From the NCBI GenBank assembly GCA_963575645.1, contig OY754469.1:43296753-43360752 (forward strand): 64,000 nucleotides of DNA, written 5' to 3'. The notes beneath the pieces were generated by a model. It was not told the DNA's origin and searched no databases. It saw only the letters and a list, made by a program, of their open reading frames with translations. Position numbers and translations under genes: made by a program. This stretch comes from Xanthostigma xanthostigma. Taxonomy: Eukaryota > Arthropoda > Insecta > Raphidioptera > Raphidiidae. Positions 48,392-59,138 of this stretch are shown one piece after another. Within the stretch, counting starts at the first letter, position 1. The number at the start of each line of letters is the position of its first letter.

Positions 48392-48477
48392 AATTTTTAA
48401 GATTGATTTTCCTGAAACGTTTCTCGAAAACTGGTCAGTTTTCGAGAAACGTTTCAGGAAAATCAATCTTAAAAATT
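48392..48477. repeat. Perfect 41-bp hairpin, 4-nt loop
   Basis: 48392-48432 and 48437-48477 are exact inverses around GGTC; the arms contain TTTTCCTGAAACGTTTCTCG. It lies in an ANKS1 intron. Confidence 0.9.
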
Positions 48478-48841
48478 GAACTAACGTGTCTAAAAGAACT
48501 ACAATAATATTACGACAAAATCGACTAATGGGAAAATAATTGTTTATATTTCGTTTTGTTAATATCCATTTGGAATAGCTTCGTACGAAATTCCTGTTAT
48601 TAAAATAGTTACAATAGTTAAACGCCATACATATTTTCGCAGTCGTAAAATGAACATAATTCGAAACAAGACAAAATTAGGTTTAGTGTTACCGTATGTA
48701 AACGGTTTATGTCTAAAAACCGAGCATTACAAAAGATTGTAAACATGTCATGAAATAAATATAAAAACAAATTAGTTTTTACCACGTCGCGAAATAAGCA
48801 CAGACAGGAATCATTGTATATATATATTTTATCTTTGTTCA

Positions 48842-49205
48842 TCTTAACTTGTCCGTTTTTTAGGCGCGATTAGCGTAAGCTAAAGCGCCTTATATGTACT
48901 CGCTTTGTCTGTGAATCTGTGAGTCACGCTTTTTGTATCCAGCGTACAGCCCAAACGCCTTAACCGATTTTAAAAAACTTTTTTTGTTCGATTCGTCTCC
49001 GGGTAACTTAAATCCTAACGTCGCCCGATTTTTGAATTTTGACCCCAGAGGGAAGCAATAAAGAAAAAACGAAGTTTTTTGCTTATAACTCACTCAATAT
49101 AAATCAGATCGGTTCGAAACCTGTCTTAAACGAAAGAGGAGAAAATTTTACATAAATTTCGTACAACAGAATTTGCCAAAACAGGTTTTTTATACAAATT
49201 TATTT
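48842..49205 (-). mobile_element. LINE-like fragment
   Basis: Contains TTTAGGCGCGATTAGCG, CCCAAACGCCTTAACCGATT (a 'gene-free' LINE-tail phrase) and AAACGAAAGAGGAGAAAATT. The last part recurs inverted at 58140-58270. The 67-codon frame within it is not a gene. Confidence 0.5.
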
Positions 49206-49286
49206 AGAAATAAATTCAATTTGATATAATCGATGGCAAACATCTTTCGGTTATCTCTCTCTGTTGCACGGTTTAATATGGTAATA

Positions 49287-49472
49287 TTTTATGATCAAAG
49301 GAACTTACCTAAGTGATCTTCGATCATAATTTTATGAGAGTATTTTCCGAAGAGATCAGTTACTTGATAGATAAGCCTTCTGCTTGATGTTGCCACAGTG
49401 TTTAAATCGTGTAGAAACAAAATCTATGGTGTCCCTACACATTGCTCCACTCTGTCTACATCTCCATTATAG
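49287..49472 (-). repeat. DIRS left terminal inverted repeat
   Basis: The part 49354-49470 (GATCAGTTACTTGATAGATA through GTCTACATCTCCATTA) is the inverse of 54687-54800. The outermost 65 bp differ from the right end and are repeated, inverted, in the internal complementary region. Confidence 0.9.
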
Positions 49473-49558
49473 TTGAGAGCTGAGAAAAATCATAATATTC
49501 GCAGCCTTATAACTTCCACAGGGGAAGAAGAATGCGTTCGGGTAGGGAGGGATACTGA

Positions 49559-49670
49559 TCTCTTCGGAAAATACTCTCATAAAATTATGATCGAAGATCA
49601 CTTAGGTAAGTTCCTTTGATCATAAAATTTTATTTCGAGTATTTTCCTCAAGATCAGTTACTTGATAGAT
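49559..49670 (-). repeat. DIRS internal complementary region
   Basis: 49559-49625 is the inverse of 49287-49353 (for example AAATTATGATCGAAGATCAC). 49626-49670 is the inverse of 54783-54827 (ATTTCGAGTATTTTCCTCAA). The two halves abut at AAAATTTTA, giving a direct reading of the original element termini. Confidence 0.92.
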
Positions 49671-49950
49671 GTTTAAAGCAAAGAAGTTTTAAGGCGGAGA
49701 GCGAATATTTTATACTTTATTACACTCACCGCCATATTTAAACAATCTGGTATAGACCTATATATAAAGGTGTATAATGTATATGTATTTAACATTCTTA
49801 TTTAAGGTAAATAAAAAAATAACAGTCTATTTCTCTTGACTAAATCACATAAATTATCACATTTAACATTTCTAAAGTGATGTTAAAGCAATTTAAAAAA
49901 TAACAATAATTCTTTTTCTTTAATCACATAAGTTACCATATTTGGTCATT

Positions 49951-50815
49951 TTACTTATTTTTGGTGGATTGCAAAAATGTTTTTGCAAATTCTAGGTCAT
50001 TTCCTACAATAGGTCTATTGTAGAATTTTGCGAAGGAACAAGACGACCTTGTCCATCCTGCTGTTTTCCTTATAATGTCTATATTAATGCCCTGTCTCTC
50101 TGCTAGAGAGGTTGAAGCATGTCTAGTGCTATGGGCGGAAAAAATATTTGTATTAATTCCGCTGTCCTCTAGTGTTTGTTTAATCCACCGGCTGATACTT
50201 TGACTAGAGGCTGCATGATATGGTCTTTTGAATGTAATAAATAGTCTATTAGCGTGAGATCTAATATTCTTAGTCTTATTCATGTACCCCACTAGAGCCG
50301 TTGCTGGACAAATGTTAGGGTTGTCCGTAAAGTCTGGAACTCGTAACAAAGGTTGAAATCTACCCAGGCCAGTGGTCTTAAATTTTTCAGTTATTTTTAT
50401 CTCTAACGTTTCGTTACATATTGATATATTATCTATATTGATAAGGAAATAGTTTGTACTCTCTGAGCTGTACACAGAGATAGTAAGGTTACTGTTTTCT
50501 TGGTTAAGACTTCTAGGTTTAAACTTTCATTAGGCGAAAGTGCCTAAGTGTTCTAGCACTGGCGATGGGTCCCAGGTTTTTTCGTATTTCGGTTTTAAGG
50601 GTCTTAAATTAAAGGCCCCCCTAAAGAATCTCTTTATTGTGGGATCAGAACCTACTTCCGGACCCATAATCATTGACAATGCTGATATAGCGCCGTTAAG
50701 GGAACCATATGCAGCTCCATTACTGAACAGTTCATTTAAAAAATTAATAAGAGCGGCGTCTAGTGTGTACGGACTAATTTGACATTTATTACAGTATATT
50801 TACCACTTACGTAAG
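49951..50815 (-). pseudogene. DIRS tyrosine recombinase (broken)
   Basis: The C-terminal frame (50475-49951, 174 codons) contains the catalytic HSTRH block (HxxR), AGW, and FYNRP with the nucleophilic Tyr. A second frame over 50782-50540 gives SPYTLDAALINFLNELF and GAISALSMIMGPEVG, the N-terminal helical part that binds DNA. The two are joined by at least one frameshift near 50480-50540. In DIRS elements this enzyme inserts the circular cDNA in place of an integrase, without target duplication. Confidence 0.85.
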
Positions 50816-51059
50816 TAGAGGTCGTATTGTTTAGCTGTAGCGTTGGATATTGAAGCTATGATGACCTCAATGCTGTGTTTAGAATGGCCCTTTCTTAGAT
50901 ATGCCGTGCTGACAACTTCGCGGAAACCAGGGTAAGCTTGTAAAGTTTTCATAATCATAGAAAAATGGCGGGAAAGCATAGAAGTAAAAATTTTTCCCAT
51001 TTTTGTAAACGCATCTACTGCGTACGATTCTGGATCCTTTTTCCAAGATACGAATTTTG

Positions 51060-52533
51060 AGCACTTTTTATTTATTCTAGAGGCAAACAAGTCTATTTCT
51101 GGTTTACCGAAACAACTGACAATCTTTTTGAAAATGTCTGGGTGTATTTCCCATTCAGTTTCGATTTTTGTTCTACCTGGCTCAAAATCAGCCTCTTTGT
51201 TTTCTTTAGATTGGATATACGATGCAAATATCCAAATATGTCGATGTTCTCACCAACTCTAAATTTTTCGGGCTAAGTTGTTTAAGTTTGGGGATTGGAT
51301 ACCGCCCATACGATTCACATAAGCAATCGCTGTTGTGTTATCGACACGAAGTAATACCTCGCAGTTTTTTAAGTCCTTTGTGAAGCATTTAATTGCGAGA
51401 TATACCGTTAGCATTTCCAAATAGTTGATATGATGTGAACTTTCATCTTCTTTCCAGAAACCATGAATGTTTCCCCATTGCATGCTGCACCCCATCCCGT
51501 AGTGCTAGCATCGGTATATATTTCCGTAGTGAAATTGTTGGTTCGAATAGGATTAACAGAATGTAAGATATTGTTATGCCACCAGAGAAATTCGCTTGTA
51601 AATTCGGTCGGGAATGTGATTAATATATTGTAATCATTATCTCTTTTCTTTAACGCTAAATATTTATAACGTTCAAAATTTTTGTGTGTACCCAACCGTA
51701 TACTACTGTTAGACATATTGATATTATGACGCCAATAAAATGAGCAAGTTTTCTTATAGAACACTGTCTTCGTTCTTTGAAATGTCGTATTAAAAGAAAT
51801 ATTTTATTTCTTTTTTCCTGCGGAATGCCCAATGTAGAAGTTTGTGAGTTTAATTCAAACCCAAGAAATGTACAAACTCTACGAGGGGTCGTTAGACTTT
51901 TTTCAAAATTAATTATAAACCCTAGTGACTGAAGTAACTTGGAAGTGAAGTCGATATTATCTTTGCATTGTTCTGCCGTACTTTCTATTATTAGAAAATC
52001 ATCCAAATAATTAACTGAGATACAACCACGTGATCTTAAATATGTAAGTACTGGTCTCGTTAACTTTGTAAATACGTATGGAGCTGAGGCCAGGCCAAAT
52101 GGTAGACAATTGAATTCATACAAAATGTCTTGAAAAGAGAATCTAAGGAATTTTCTATGACCCTCATTTATAGGTGTAACAAAAATATGAATCTTTCAGA
52201 TCTATTGTGCTAAAATAGCAATTTTTTGAAATTAATTTTATCGCAGTCCTAATGTCCTCCAACTTAAAATGTTTCGTGTTTCGAAAGGTATTTAGATTTT
52301 TTTTTTTTTTTTTTTTTTTAAATTAAAATAAATCTGTTACTGCCATTTGGTTTTGGCACCACGAAGATTTTTGATAGGTGCTGACCCACAGTAGGCTGAC
52401 ATTTTGAAATGGCACCCATTTCAAGTAGCTCATTTATGCAGTTATTAATTTTTCGAGTATCTAGTTTTCTTTGGATCTTACTAGCTCTGATAATGTTGTT
52501 CCCAGAGCTGAGACTGTCGCACTTATTTGACAC
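51060..52533 (-). pseudogene. DIRS reverse transcriptase and RNase H (broken)
   Basis: Segments in three frames: 52533-52318 (LLEMGAISKCQPTVGQ, FVVPKPNGSNRFI), about 52300-52185 (FKLEDIRTAIKL, STIDLKDSY), 52123-51700 (LPFGLASAPYVFTKL and the polymerase box NYLDDFLI), 51764-51440 (RNase H, IYTDASTTGWGA) and 51495-51259 (NYLEMLTVYLAIKCF, RVDNTTAIAYVNR). A last piece, 51235-51060, gives FASYIQSKENKEADFEPG and PEIDLFASRINKKC, the end of the RNase H region and the connector seen in DIRS. The catalytic YLDD and the RNase H acidic residues survive. Frameshifts occur near 52190, 51720 and 51450, there is a stop near 51260, and a 23-bp poly-T tract (52297-52319) interrupts the RT. Confidence 0.9.
52297..52319. 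repeat. Homopolymer T23 inside the RT
   Basis: A pure run (A on the coding strand) directly after the conserved FVVPKPNGSNRF block, probably an expansion of a short A-rich codon run. It disrupts the frame. Confidence 0.85.
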
Positions 52534-52884
52534 TGTCTTTCGTTCAACTTTTTATCTCTGTTGACCACGGTCTCCGAGATCGTAGCACTCCTTCGATGAC
52601 GTCTTCCACAGGTTCCTGATCAGGAAATAGTTTTAGTTCATCTCCGTCTGGCCCTTCACTGAGGGGGTATTCCGGATACTCGTATTCGCTGTAGGTGACA
52701 CTAGAGTGACTGCTATTGGTGATTGACTGAATGAATGATTCATTATTGTCTATGGAGTTGTTTCCTGAAACTAAACCAGGCTTGCTTAGTTCCTGATGTT
52801 TAATACCGAAGTATTGTATGTTTACTGTCTTTTACAGTTATCTGGGTCTAGGTGATCAAGATTGACAATTGATTTGGAAAATGG

Positions 52885-54083
52885 GTAGATGTCACACATC
52901 TAACATGTCCGCCGCGCGGAACATGCTTAGCCAGTAGTGTATTGTAGGTAGATGTCACACATATAACATGTCCGCCACGCGGAACATACTTAGCTAGTAC
53001 TATATTGCAGGTAGATGTCACACATCTAACATGTCCGCCACGCGGAACATGTATAGCCAGTACTGTATTGTCGGTAGTTGCAATAAATGTAATGTACATC
53101 TAGCATAACCTTAGCAAGGTGTATGCTTTTCGGTATTGTAGTTGATAGATGTCACACATCTAACATGATCGTAACACGATACATGTTTGTTACCGAACAG
53201 TAGTTGCAATAGATGTAATGTACATCTAGCATAACCTTAGCAAGGTGTATGCTTTTCGGTCTTGTAGTTGATAGATGTCACACATCTAACATGATCGTAA
53301 CACGATACATGTTTGTTACCGAACAGTAGTTGCAATAGATGTAATGTACATCTAGCATAACCTTAGCAAGGTGTATGCTTTTCGGTATTGTAGTTAATAG
53401 ATGTCACACATCTAACATGATCGTAACACGATACATGTTTGTTACCGAACAGTAGTTGCAATAGATGTAATGTACATCTAGCATAACCTTAGCAAGGTGT
53501 ATGCTTTTCGGTATTGTAGTTGATAGATGTCACACATCTAACATGATCGTAACACGATACACGTTTGTTACCGAACAGTAGTTGCAATAGATGTAATGTA
53601 CATCTAGCATAACCTTAGCAAGGTGTATGCTTTTCGGTATTGTAGTTGATAGATGTCACACATCTAACATGATCGTAACACGATACATGTTTGTTACCGA
53701 ACAGTAGTTGCAATAGATGTAATGTACATCTAGCATAACCTTCGCAAGGTGTATGCTTTTCGGTATTGTAGTTGATAGATGTCACACATCTAACATGATC
53801 GTAACACGATACATGTTTGTTACCGAACAGTAGTTGCAATAGATGTAATGTACATCTAGCATAACCTTCGCAAGGTGTATGCTTTTCGGTATTGTAGTTG
53901 ATGGATGTCACACGTCTAACATGATCGTAACACGATACATGTTTGTTACCGAACAGTAGTTGCAATAGATGTAATGTACATCTAGCATAACCTTCGCAAG
54001 GTGTATGCTTTTCGGTATTGTAGTTGATGGATGTCACACATCTAACATGATCGTAACAGATACATGTTTGTTACCGCTGCATC
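52885..54083. repeat. Higher-order tandem array inside the DIRS element (63-bp monomer, 126-bp dimer)
   Basis: Three 63-bp monomers start at 52885, 52948 and 53011. Then eight 126-bp units start at 53075, 53201, 53327, 53453, 53579, 53705, 53831 and 53957, with no indel between starts. Each 126-bp unit is two diverged 63-bp monomers. Every monomer holds two hairpins with 3-nt loops: AGATGT-CAC-ACATCT (or AGATGTA-ATG-TACATCT), and a second one of 4-5 outer pairs, five inner pairs and a one-base bulge. An in-frame 42-residue repeat on the minus strand spans the units with loop CGC, but units with loop AGC have a stop there. Degenerate monomers continue to about 54360. Confidence 0.93.
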
Positions 54084-54570
54084 TTGATAGACCTCCTTGG
54101 TGTTTGGACATAAAATGTCAGTGTTGTATAGTTGACTATACTTGGCTCCTACTCTTCTTAGACCTCATAGGAAATGCGTCATTCGCCACACAGAGGTTAT
54201 GTGAACTTGTTCGATGTAAATCGCCGACGAAAGAGCACTGTTTAACGTATCGCACAGGAAACCGGAACATGCTTAGCCAGTACTGTATTGTAGGAAGATG
54301 TCACACATCTGTAATGTCCGCTACGCGGAAAAAACTTCTCCAATACTATATTTTGCCAGTACTATATTGTTGGAAACATATTGCGCTCCCTCTCATTTTT
54401 GACCTCACAGGCTACAACTGCATAACTGTACAGTGTACATGGTCTAAGGTCTGTGATATGACAGCAGTGTATGACAGGTTATGTCGCAAATTGAACTATT
54501 TGTAGTTGCATAGAAAACGATCATGCGATGTTTTCTCACCTGATTTTTCTTTTTCCATTTGTTCCTCGTA

Positions 54571-54627
54571 TTAATTTAGTCCCTTTTTCAATTTTCTTAT
54601 TTTTTCTTCGGCTTTTCTTTTGCCCAT
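54571..54627 (-). pseudogene. DIRS ORF1 (gag) N-terminal remnant
   Basis: The minus strand reads MGKRKAEEKIRKLKKGLN then TAA. A short lysine/glutamate-rich start like this, just inside the terminal repeat, is expected for a DIRS gag. The remainder of ORF1 (54570-52560) is unreadable apart from the tandem array. Confidence 0.5.
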
Positions 54628-54686
54628 CCTGAAGATTAAAGGTGAGAAGAAAAAACACTGTAAGCAACGCGTCGCACAGAAAACCG

Positions 54687-54827
54687 TAATGGAGATGTAG
54701 ACAGAGTGGAGCAATGTGTAGGGACACCATAGATTTTGTTTCTACACGATTTAAACACTGTGGCAACATCAAGCAGAAGGCTTATCTATCAAGTAACTGA
54801 TCTTGAGGAAAATACTCGAAATAAAAT
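54687..54827 (-). repeat. DIRS right terminal inverted repeat
   Basis: Inverse of 49354-49470 over about 105 bp (AATGGAGATGTAGACAGAGT to TCTATCAAGTAACTGATC), then a right-specific end (TTGAGGAAAATACTCGAAAT) found again in the internal complementary region. Confidence 0.9.
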
Positions 54828-54840
54828 AAAGAGTACCTGG

Positions 54841-55215
54841 GTGACCGAGCTTTGCTCGGAAAGTTAAATAAAATACTGATATGCTGATATCGCCAAAACT
54901 TAGAGAACCGTAGGTTCTCTGTCGCTTCCCTTTGTGGAGCCTACGTCTCCACCTTTGTTATAGTCTTACCTCGCGGGGCTGCGCCCCGCTCGGTTGTAAA
55001 CAACACTAGTCGAGCCTTCGGCTCTCCATATAAAAACCGTAGGTTCTCTGGGGAAGCTTCGCTTCCCTTTGTGGAGCCTACGTCTCCACCTTTGTTACAG
55101 TCTTACCTCACGGGGCTGCGCCCCGCTCGGTTGTAAACGACACTAGTCGAGCCTTCGGCTCTCCATATAAGAATCGTAAGTTCTCTGGGAAAGCTTCGCT
55201 TCCTGTTGTGGAGCA
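54841..55215. repeat. Array of GC-rich triloop hairpins, about 2.4 tandem units
   Basis: Units of about 129-137 bp start with AACCGTAGGTTCTCTG-type sequence at 54908, 55037 and 55174. Each unit carries stems such as AGAGAACC-GTA-GGTTCTCT, GCGGGGC-TGC-GCCCCGC, GAGCC-TTC-GGCTC, GGGAAGC-TTC-GCTTCCC and GTGGAG/CTCCAC. The block opens with CCGAGC-TTT-GCTCGG. It begins 14 bp beyond the DIRS terminus and is probably the start of a separate non-LTR fragment. Confidence 0.75.
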
Positions 55216-55559
55216 ATAAGATAATATTGCTGAAACAGTTTGACTCCTTTGTGGAGAGGATTGTCGGCCCTTATGACAATCCGGTACTTGTAAAACTGAT
55301 TCGCCGTCATCTTGATCTATGATATTGCATCTTTCGCTTCAAATTTAGGTTAAAAATGTATTTATTAAAATAATAATAATTGTTTTTAACTTTCTTTCAC
55401 TTGGATAGTAATTAAAGATTAACTGTCATAATATTTTGAAAACAATTGTTTCATTGTATAAAATTCCAAAACCTACTTACAATATTTAAGTATTTTCATT
55501 CGTCAAAAAATTGATTTTTATAATGACAAAATTTGTAAGAAAACGATTTTTTCGAGAGA

Positions 55560-55735
55560 TGAGACCTAGCTAAAACGGTTTTTTGCCCCCCAAAACCCCT
55601 TTTCAGTAAATTTCATCCAAATCGTTAGGGCCGTTTTCGAGAAAATATTTAGGGACATAGGTACATAGATACATAGGTACATAGATACATAGGTACATAG
55701 GTAGATACAAGATTAGCTCGTTTAATAATATAGGG
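55560..55735 (+). mobile_element. LINE-like 3' tail with ACATAGRT repeats
   Basis: CCAAATCGTTAGGGCCGTTT followed by an array of ACATAGGT/ACATAGAT (about 55650-55712) and TTTAATAATATAGGGAT, a typical end of non-LTR elements with terminal microsatellite. Confidence 0.55.
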
Positions 55736-55904
55736 ATTACGTTTGTTCTGTCTTGAAAGAAAACGATTGCATTTGTTCAAAAACGGATGGCATTTCAAAT
55801 ATTTGTGAAATGCAACGCCTTCTGAGTTAACAATTTGAATAACTAATTATTAGAACATAATACTTTGACAGATGCAAACGTCATTTTTGACATTTCTTAC
55901 CATT

Positions 55905-56395
55905 CCGACACCACGGATGAGCGGATTGAAACCAAATTTTGGGAGGATGTTTGATATGCAAATATGAAGTGGTCTATTGTTTTTTGGGAACATCGGCGCA
56001 TGCGTAAAAGAGTTTATCTTTTATAATGTTGTTTTATATAATAATAATATAGTTTTTAAAAAGACTTATTATTTTATCTATTTTTACATGAAAGTTTTGT
56101 AAATTTGTTGGGGAAAATCGGCGCATGCGCAAAAGAGATATGGGCTATGACGTTGTTTCTTATATAATAATGCTTTACATTTCATAACGGTTGATTATTC
56201 TATCTGTTTTACAAGAAAGTTTTGTAATTTATTTTTGGGGAAAATCGGCGCATGCGCAAGAGATATTATGTGCTATAACGCTTTTTATATAACAATGGTA
56301 TACTTTTCATAGCGGCTTATTATTCTATCTGTTTTACAAGAAATTTTTGAATTTGATTTCGGGAAAAATCGGCGCATGCGCATCAGAGATATAAG
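55905..56395. repeat. Family X copy with a tandemly amplified 125-bp unit
   Basis: The start (GGATGAGCGGATTGAAACCA to TTTGATATGCAAATATGAAG) matches family X. The unit containing CGGCGCATGCG then recurs at 55994, 56119, 56246 and 56370 (spacing 125, 127, 124), whereas the copies at 39.5 and 42.7 kb have it once. Confidence 0.75.
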
Positions 56396-56809
56396 TTATT
56401 ACAAGAAAAATAAAATAATAATAAAAAGAAAGTTTTTATTGAAATGTACCAAAATGGAAATATAATTATTTTAATAATTTAGGGTAATAATTATAAAAAA
56501 GTTGGTTGTGACTAATTATTAATAAATTATTAAAATGATTTTTTCCTTTCTGTGTTTCAATATTTTCAACTGTAATTTTTTTCGTAGATTAAATTAATTA
56601 AATTATATTATTAAGCTCAAAGTGTCGTTAAAAATATACAACAATTTTCAAACATAACGCCGGGGTATATTTTATAGAATTTCGCGCCTTGTAATTCTTG
56701 AATTACTTGTGTCTTCAGACAATATTTTTTATGTTGCAACTGACAGTTTTAGAGAAGCGCTATATTATAACCAAATTTATATACCTACATAAATTTCTCG
56801 TGTCACAAT

Positions 56810-57187
56810 TTTGGCCGCGCTAATCTCCGAAACCACTGAACCTATTTATAGAAATTTTGTAAATTCGTCTTGCTTGGTGCACTTACGCTATAGGATAGTT
56901 GTTATTAAATATTTTGTATAAAATTACGGTGTTTTCTCAAAAAAACTGTTTTAGTAACATGCAATATCTGAGAGAATTTACTCAAAGCTATTAGTTCAGA
57001 AGCAAACAAAAAAACTGTTTTAGTACCAGGTAGTGGCATCTGTTAGCATTCGATCAAAGCTATCAGTTCAGAAGCAAATCTGGTAAAATGTGCTCAAAGC
57101 TATTAGTTCAGACGCCGGGCAGCAAACGAAATACATTTTGCAGAATTATATATATCGCACCCGGGTGAGCCGGGACGGACCGCTAGT
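56810..57187 (+). mobile_element. LINE-like 3' fragment
   Basis: Contains CGCGCTAATCTCCGAAACCA and four spaced copies of CAAAGCTATYAGTTCAGA, and ends CACCCGGGTGAGCCGGGACG then GACCGCTAGTA. Inverted match to 40607-41010. Confidence 0.65.
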
Positions 57188-57447
57188 AATTTAATAAAAT
57201 AAGGATTTAAGGGTTAAAATGTTTGAAAAATATAGTATCTTAGTTAACAAATAATAAGGTAGTATTTTTTCCAGTTTTTCCGTTTAAGGTAGTACACCAA
57301 GGCAATTTTAAATAAAAGGCTTGATTTTTTTATATGAAGTTGGACTAAGTCTAAACCAATTCTGAAAATTTTAGGGAGGGTTGCCCGATTATTTAAATAA
57401 ATAAATGACTTCAAAAGTAGGCATATTTAACATTGGCTTTATGGTAA

Positions 57448-57770
57448 AACGGTAGATGGATGATATGTTTTCATTGATTTCTCCAAAACTAGTCGGTGGA
57501 AATTAAAAAAAAAAACTAGGTATTGAAATTAAAGTTAAAACCTTAATAAATTATTATAAACAAAAAAAAACCTTGTTCCCGACTAATTAAAAAAATATTT
57601 AATTAAGAAGATTAAATATCTTTTTAATTAGTCGGGCACAACGGGTTTTTTTTTGTTTTCAATAATTTATTAAGGTTTTAACTTTAATTTAAATAGCTTT
57701 TTTTTAATTTCCACCGACTAGTTTTGGAGAAATCAATGAAAGCATATCATCCATCTACCGAAATATAAAA
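57448..57770. repeat. Foldback element
   Basis: Arms share AAACGGTAGATGGATGATAT, CCAAAACTAGTCGGTGGAAA, AAAACCTTAATAAATTATT and CCCGACTAATTAAAAA with their inverses, meeting near 57603. The element ends next to a family Z fragment. Confidence 0.7.
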
Positions 57771-58460
57771 AATTGGTTGTCTGTAAAGTCGGTTTACGGA
57801 CGATAGTTTTACGTGATAACGTATTCCGTAATACATAACCTAAACCTCCCAAAATTTGGTTTCAATCCGCTTATCCTTGGTGTCGGAATGATAAGAAATG
57901 TCAAAAGTGACGTTTGCAACTGTCAAAGTATTATGTTCTAATAATAATTAGTTATTCCAATACTTAACTTAGAAGGCGTTGCATTTCACAAAATACTAAT
58001 GTCAAAAAATTGAATTAAACATTAGAAATGCAGCCGTTTTCATGTTAAGACAAGACATACGTTCTCTTCTAATTTCCATGTACGGCAAACAAAGACGACC
58101 GACCGCGTCGCGCCATGCATTAGACAACATTGCATTTATACAGCTATTTTTCTATATAAATTTGTATTAAAAAAACTGTTTAGGCAAATTCTGTTATACG
58201 AAATCTATGTAAAATGTTCTCCTCTTTCGTTTAAGACTGGTTTCAAACCGATCTGATTTAAATTGAGCGAGAAATTAGCAAAAAGCACGCACAGGGTCAG
58301 GCGGAACGTTACGCGTTACGAACGTTAGGAACGATACGCGTTAGGAACGTTACACTTTTTCGTGCATGCAGCCGGTGTTTTATCAATTTATAAGATTGGT
58401 GATTCATCAATTTATAAGACGTTATTACGTCAAAAAAATCAAGCCTTTTATGTAATGTTG
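57770..58460. repeat. Family Z repeat split by other sequence
   Basis: TTGTCTGTAAAGTCGGTTTA through ACGTGATAACGTATTCCG (57775-57830) and GGTCAGGCGGAACGTTACG through CCGGTGTTTTAT (58290-58383) are the two halves of the 37405-37600 repeat, inverted. The 450 bp between includes part of family X and the LINE piece shared with 49.1 kb. Confidence 0.55.
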
Positions 58461-59138
58461 CCTTGGTGCTCGTACTACCTTAAATTTAAAAAAAATTCTT
58501 TTGTTAAATGATATGAAACTGGCTACGCATTTAATACGCACATAACTCATCTGTTAATGACAGCTATTGTTTAAGGTGTACCTACATCATACATGTAATT
58601 GTTCTATAAGCTTATATTGTTGTTGTTTTTTTTATTTCGTATAAATGTAAAAGTGGCTACGTAGTTTTCCTCTTCAAATACAGATTATGAATATAAACTT
58701 TAATTCAAAAGCTTCACACGCAGCTGTTTAATATCTAATTGTTAAATTTCCAATAAACGGTTGCAAAAAGACATGTAAGATAAAGTAAATCTTTTAATAC
58801 GTTTGTTATTTTATTGTTTTCTTTCAATGTCGCTTGCTCAGTTGTCTTTTATAATAATTAATTACAATTAATATCCTTTACAATTTTATATATGTTTTAA
58901 ACTGCGTAACTGATTAAAAAAATATATTAAATACATTGTAGTTACCTATAATTGTTAAATTACACACAAATGATTGCAAAAAAGCATGTAAGAGAATTGC
59001 GTACATTAAATCTTTTAATATAACAATAATAACACCCCTATAGGTACAAAAAGTTTATTTTTATTTTAATATTATTACTTCTTTGTAATTAAACTAAGCG
59101 ACGGCCGACGACAGGTCTGTTCCCAGCAAGTAAATAAC

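Larger units (their letters stand above)
49287..54827 (-). mobile_element. DIRS-type tyrosine-recombinase retrotransposon, degenerate but structurally complete
   Basis: On the minus strand, in element order: right terminal repeat (5' end, 54827-54687), gag start remnant, tandem array, RT and RNase H (about 52533-51060), tyrosine recombinase (50815-49951), internal complementary region (49670-49559) and left terminal repeat (49472-49287). The two terminal repeats are inverted copies over about 110 bp. The internal complementary region is the inverse of the left extreme end joined directly to the inverse of the right extreme end, which is the template arrangement that DIRS elements use to complete a circular intermediate. 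All reading frames are broken by frameshifts or stops, so it is not autonomous now. It lies in the 40-kb ANKS1 intron, in the same orientation as that gene. Confidence 0.93.

Noticed and set aside
53615..54037. 140-codon minus frame with a 42-residue repeat, possible repeat protein
   Set aside because: The frame is open only because the 126-bp period is divisible by three. Earlier units have an in-frame stop caused by the AGC loop variant.
52885..54083. CRISPR-like array
   Set aside because: Repeats are contiguous with no unique spacers, there are no cas genes and the host is a eukaryote.
54005..54505. 166-codon plus-strand open frame
   Set aside because: It begins in the tandem array, runs antisense to the DIRS element and contains array-derived sequence; no domain.
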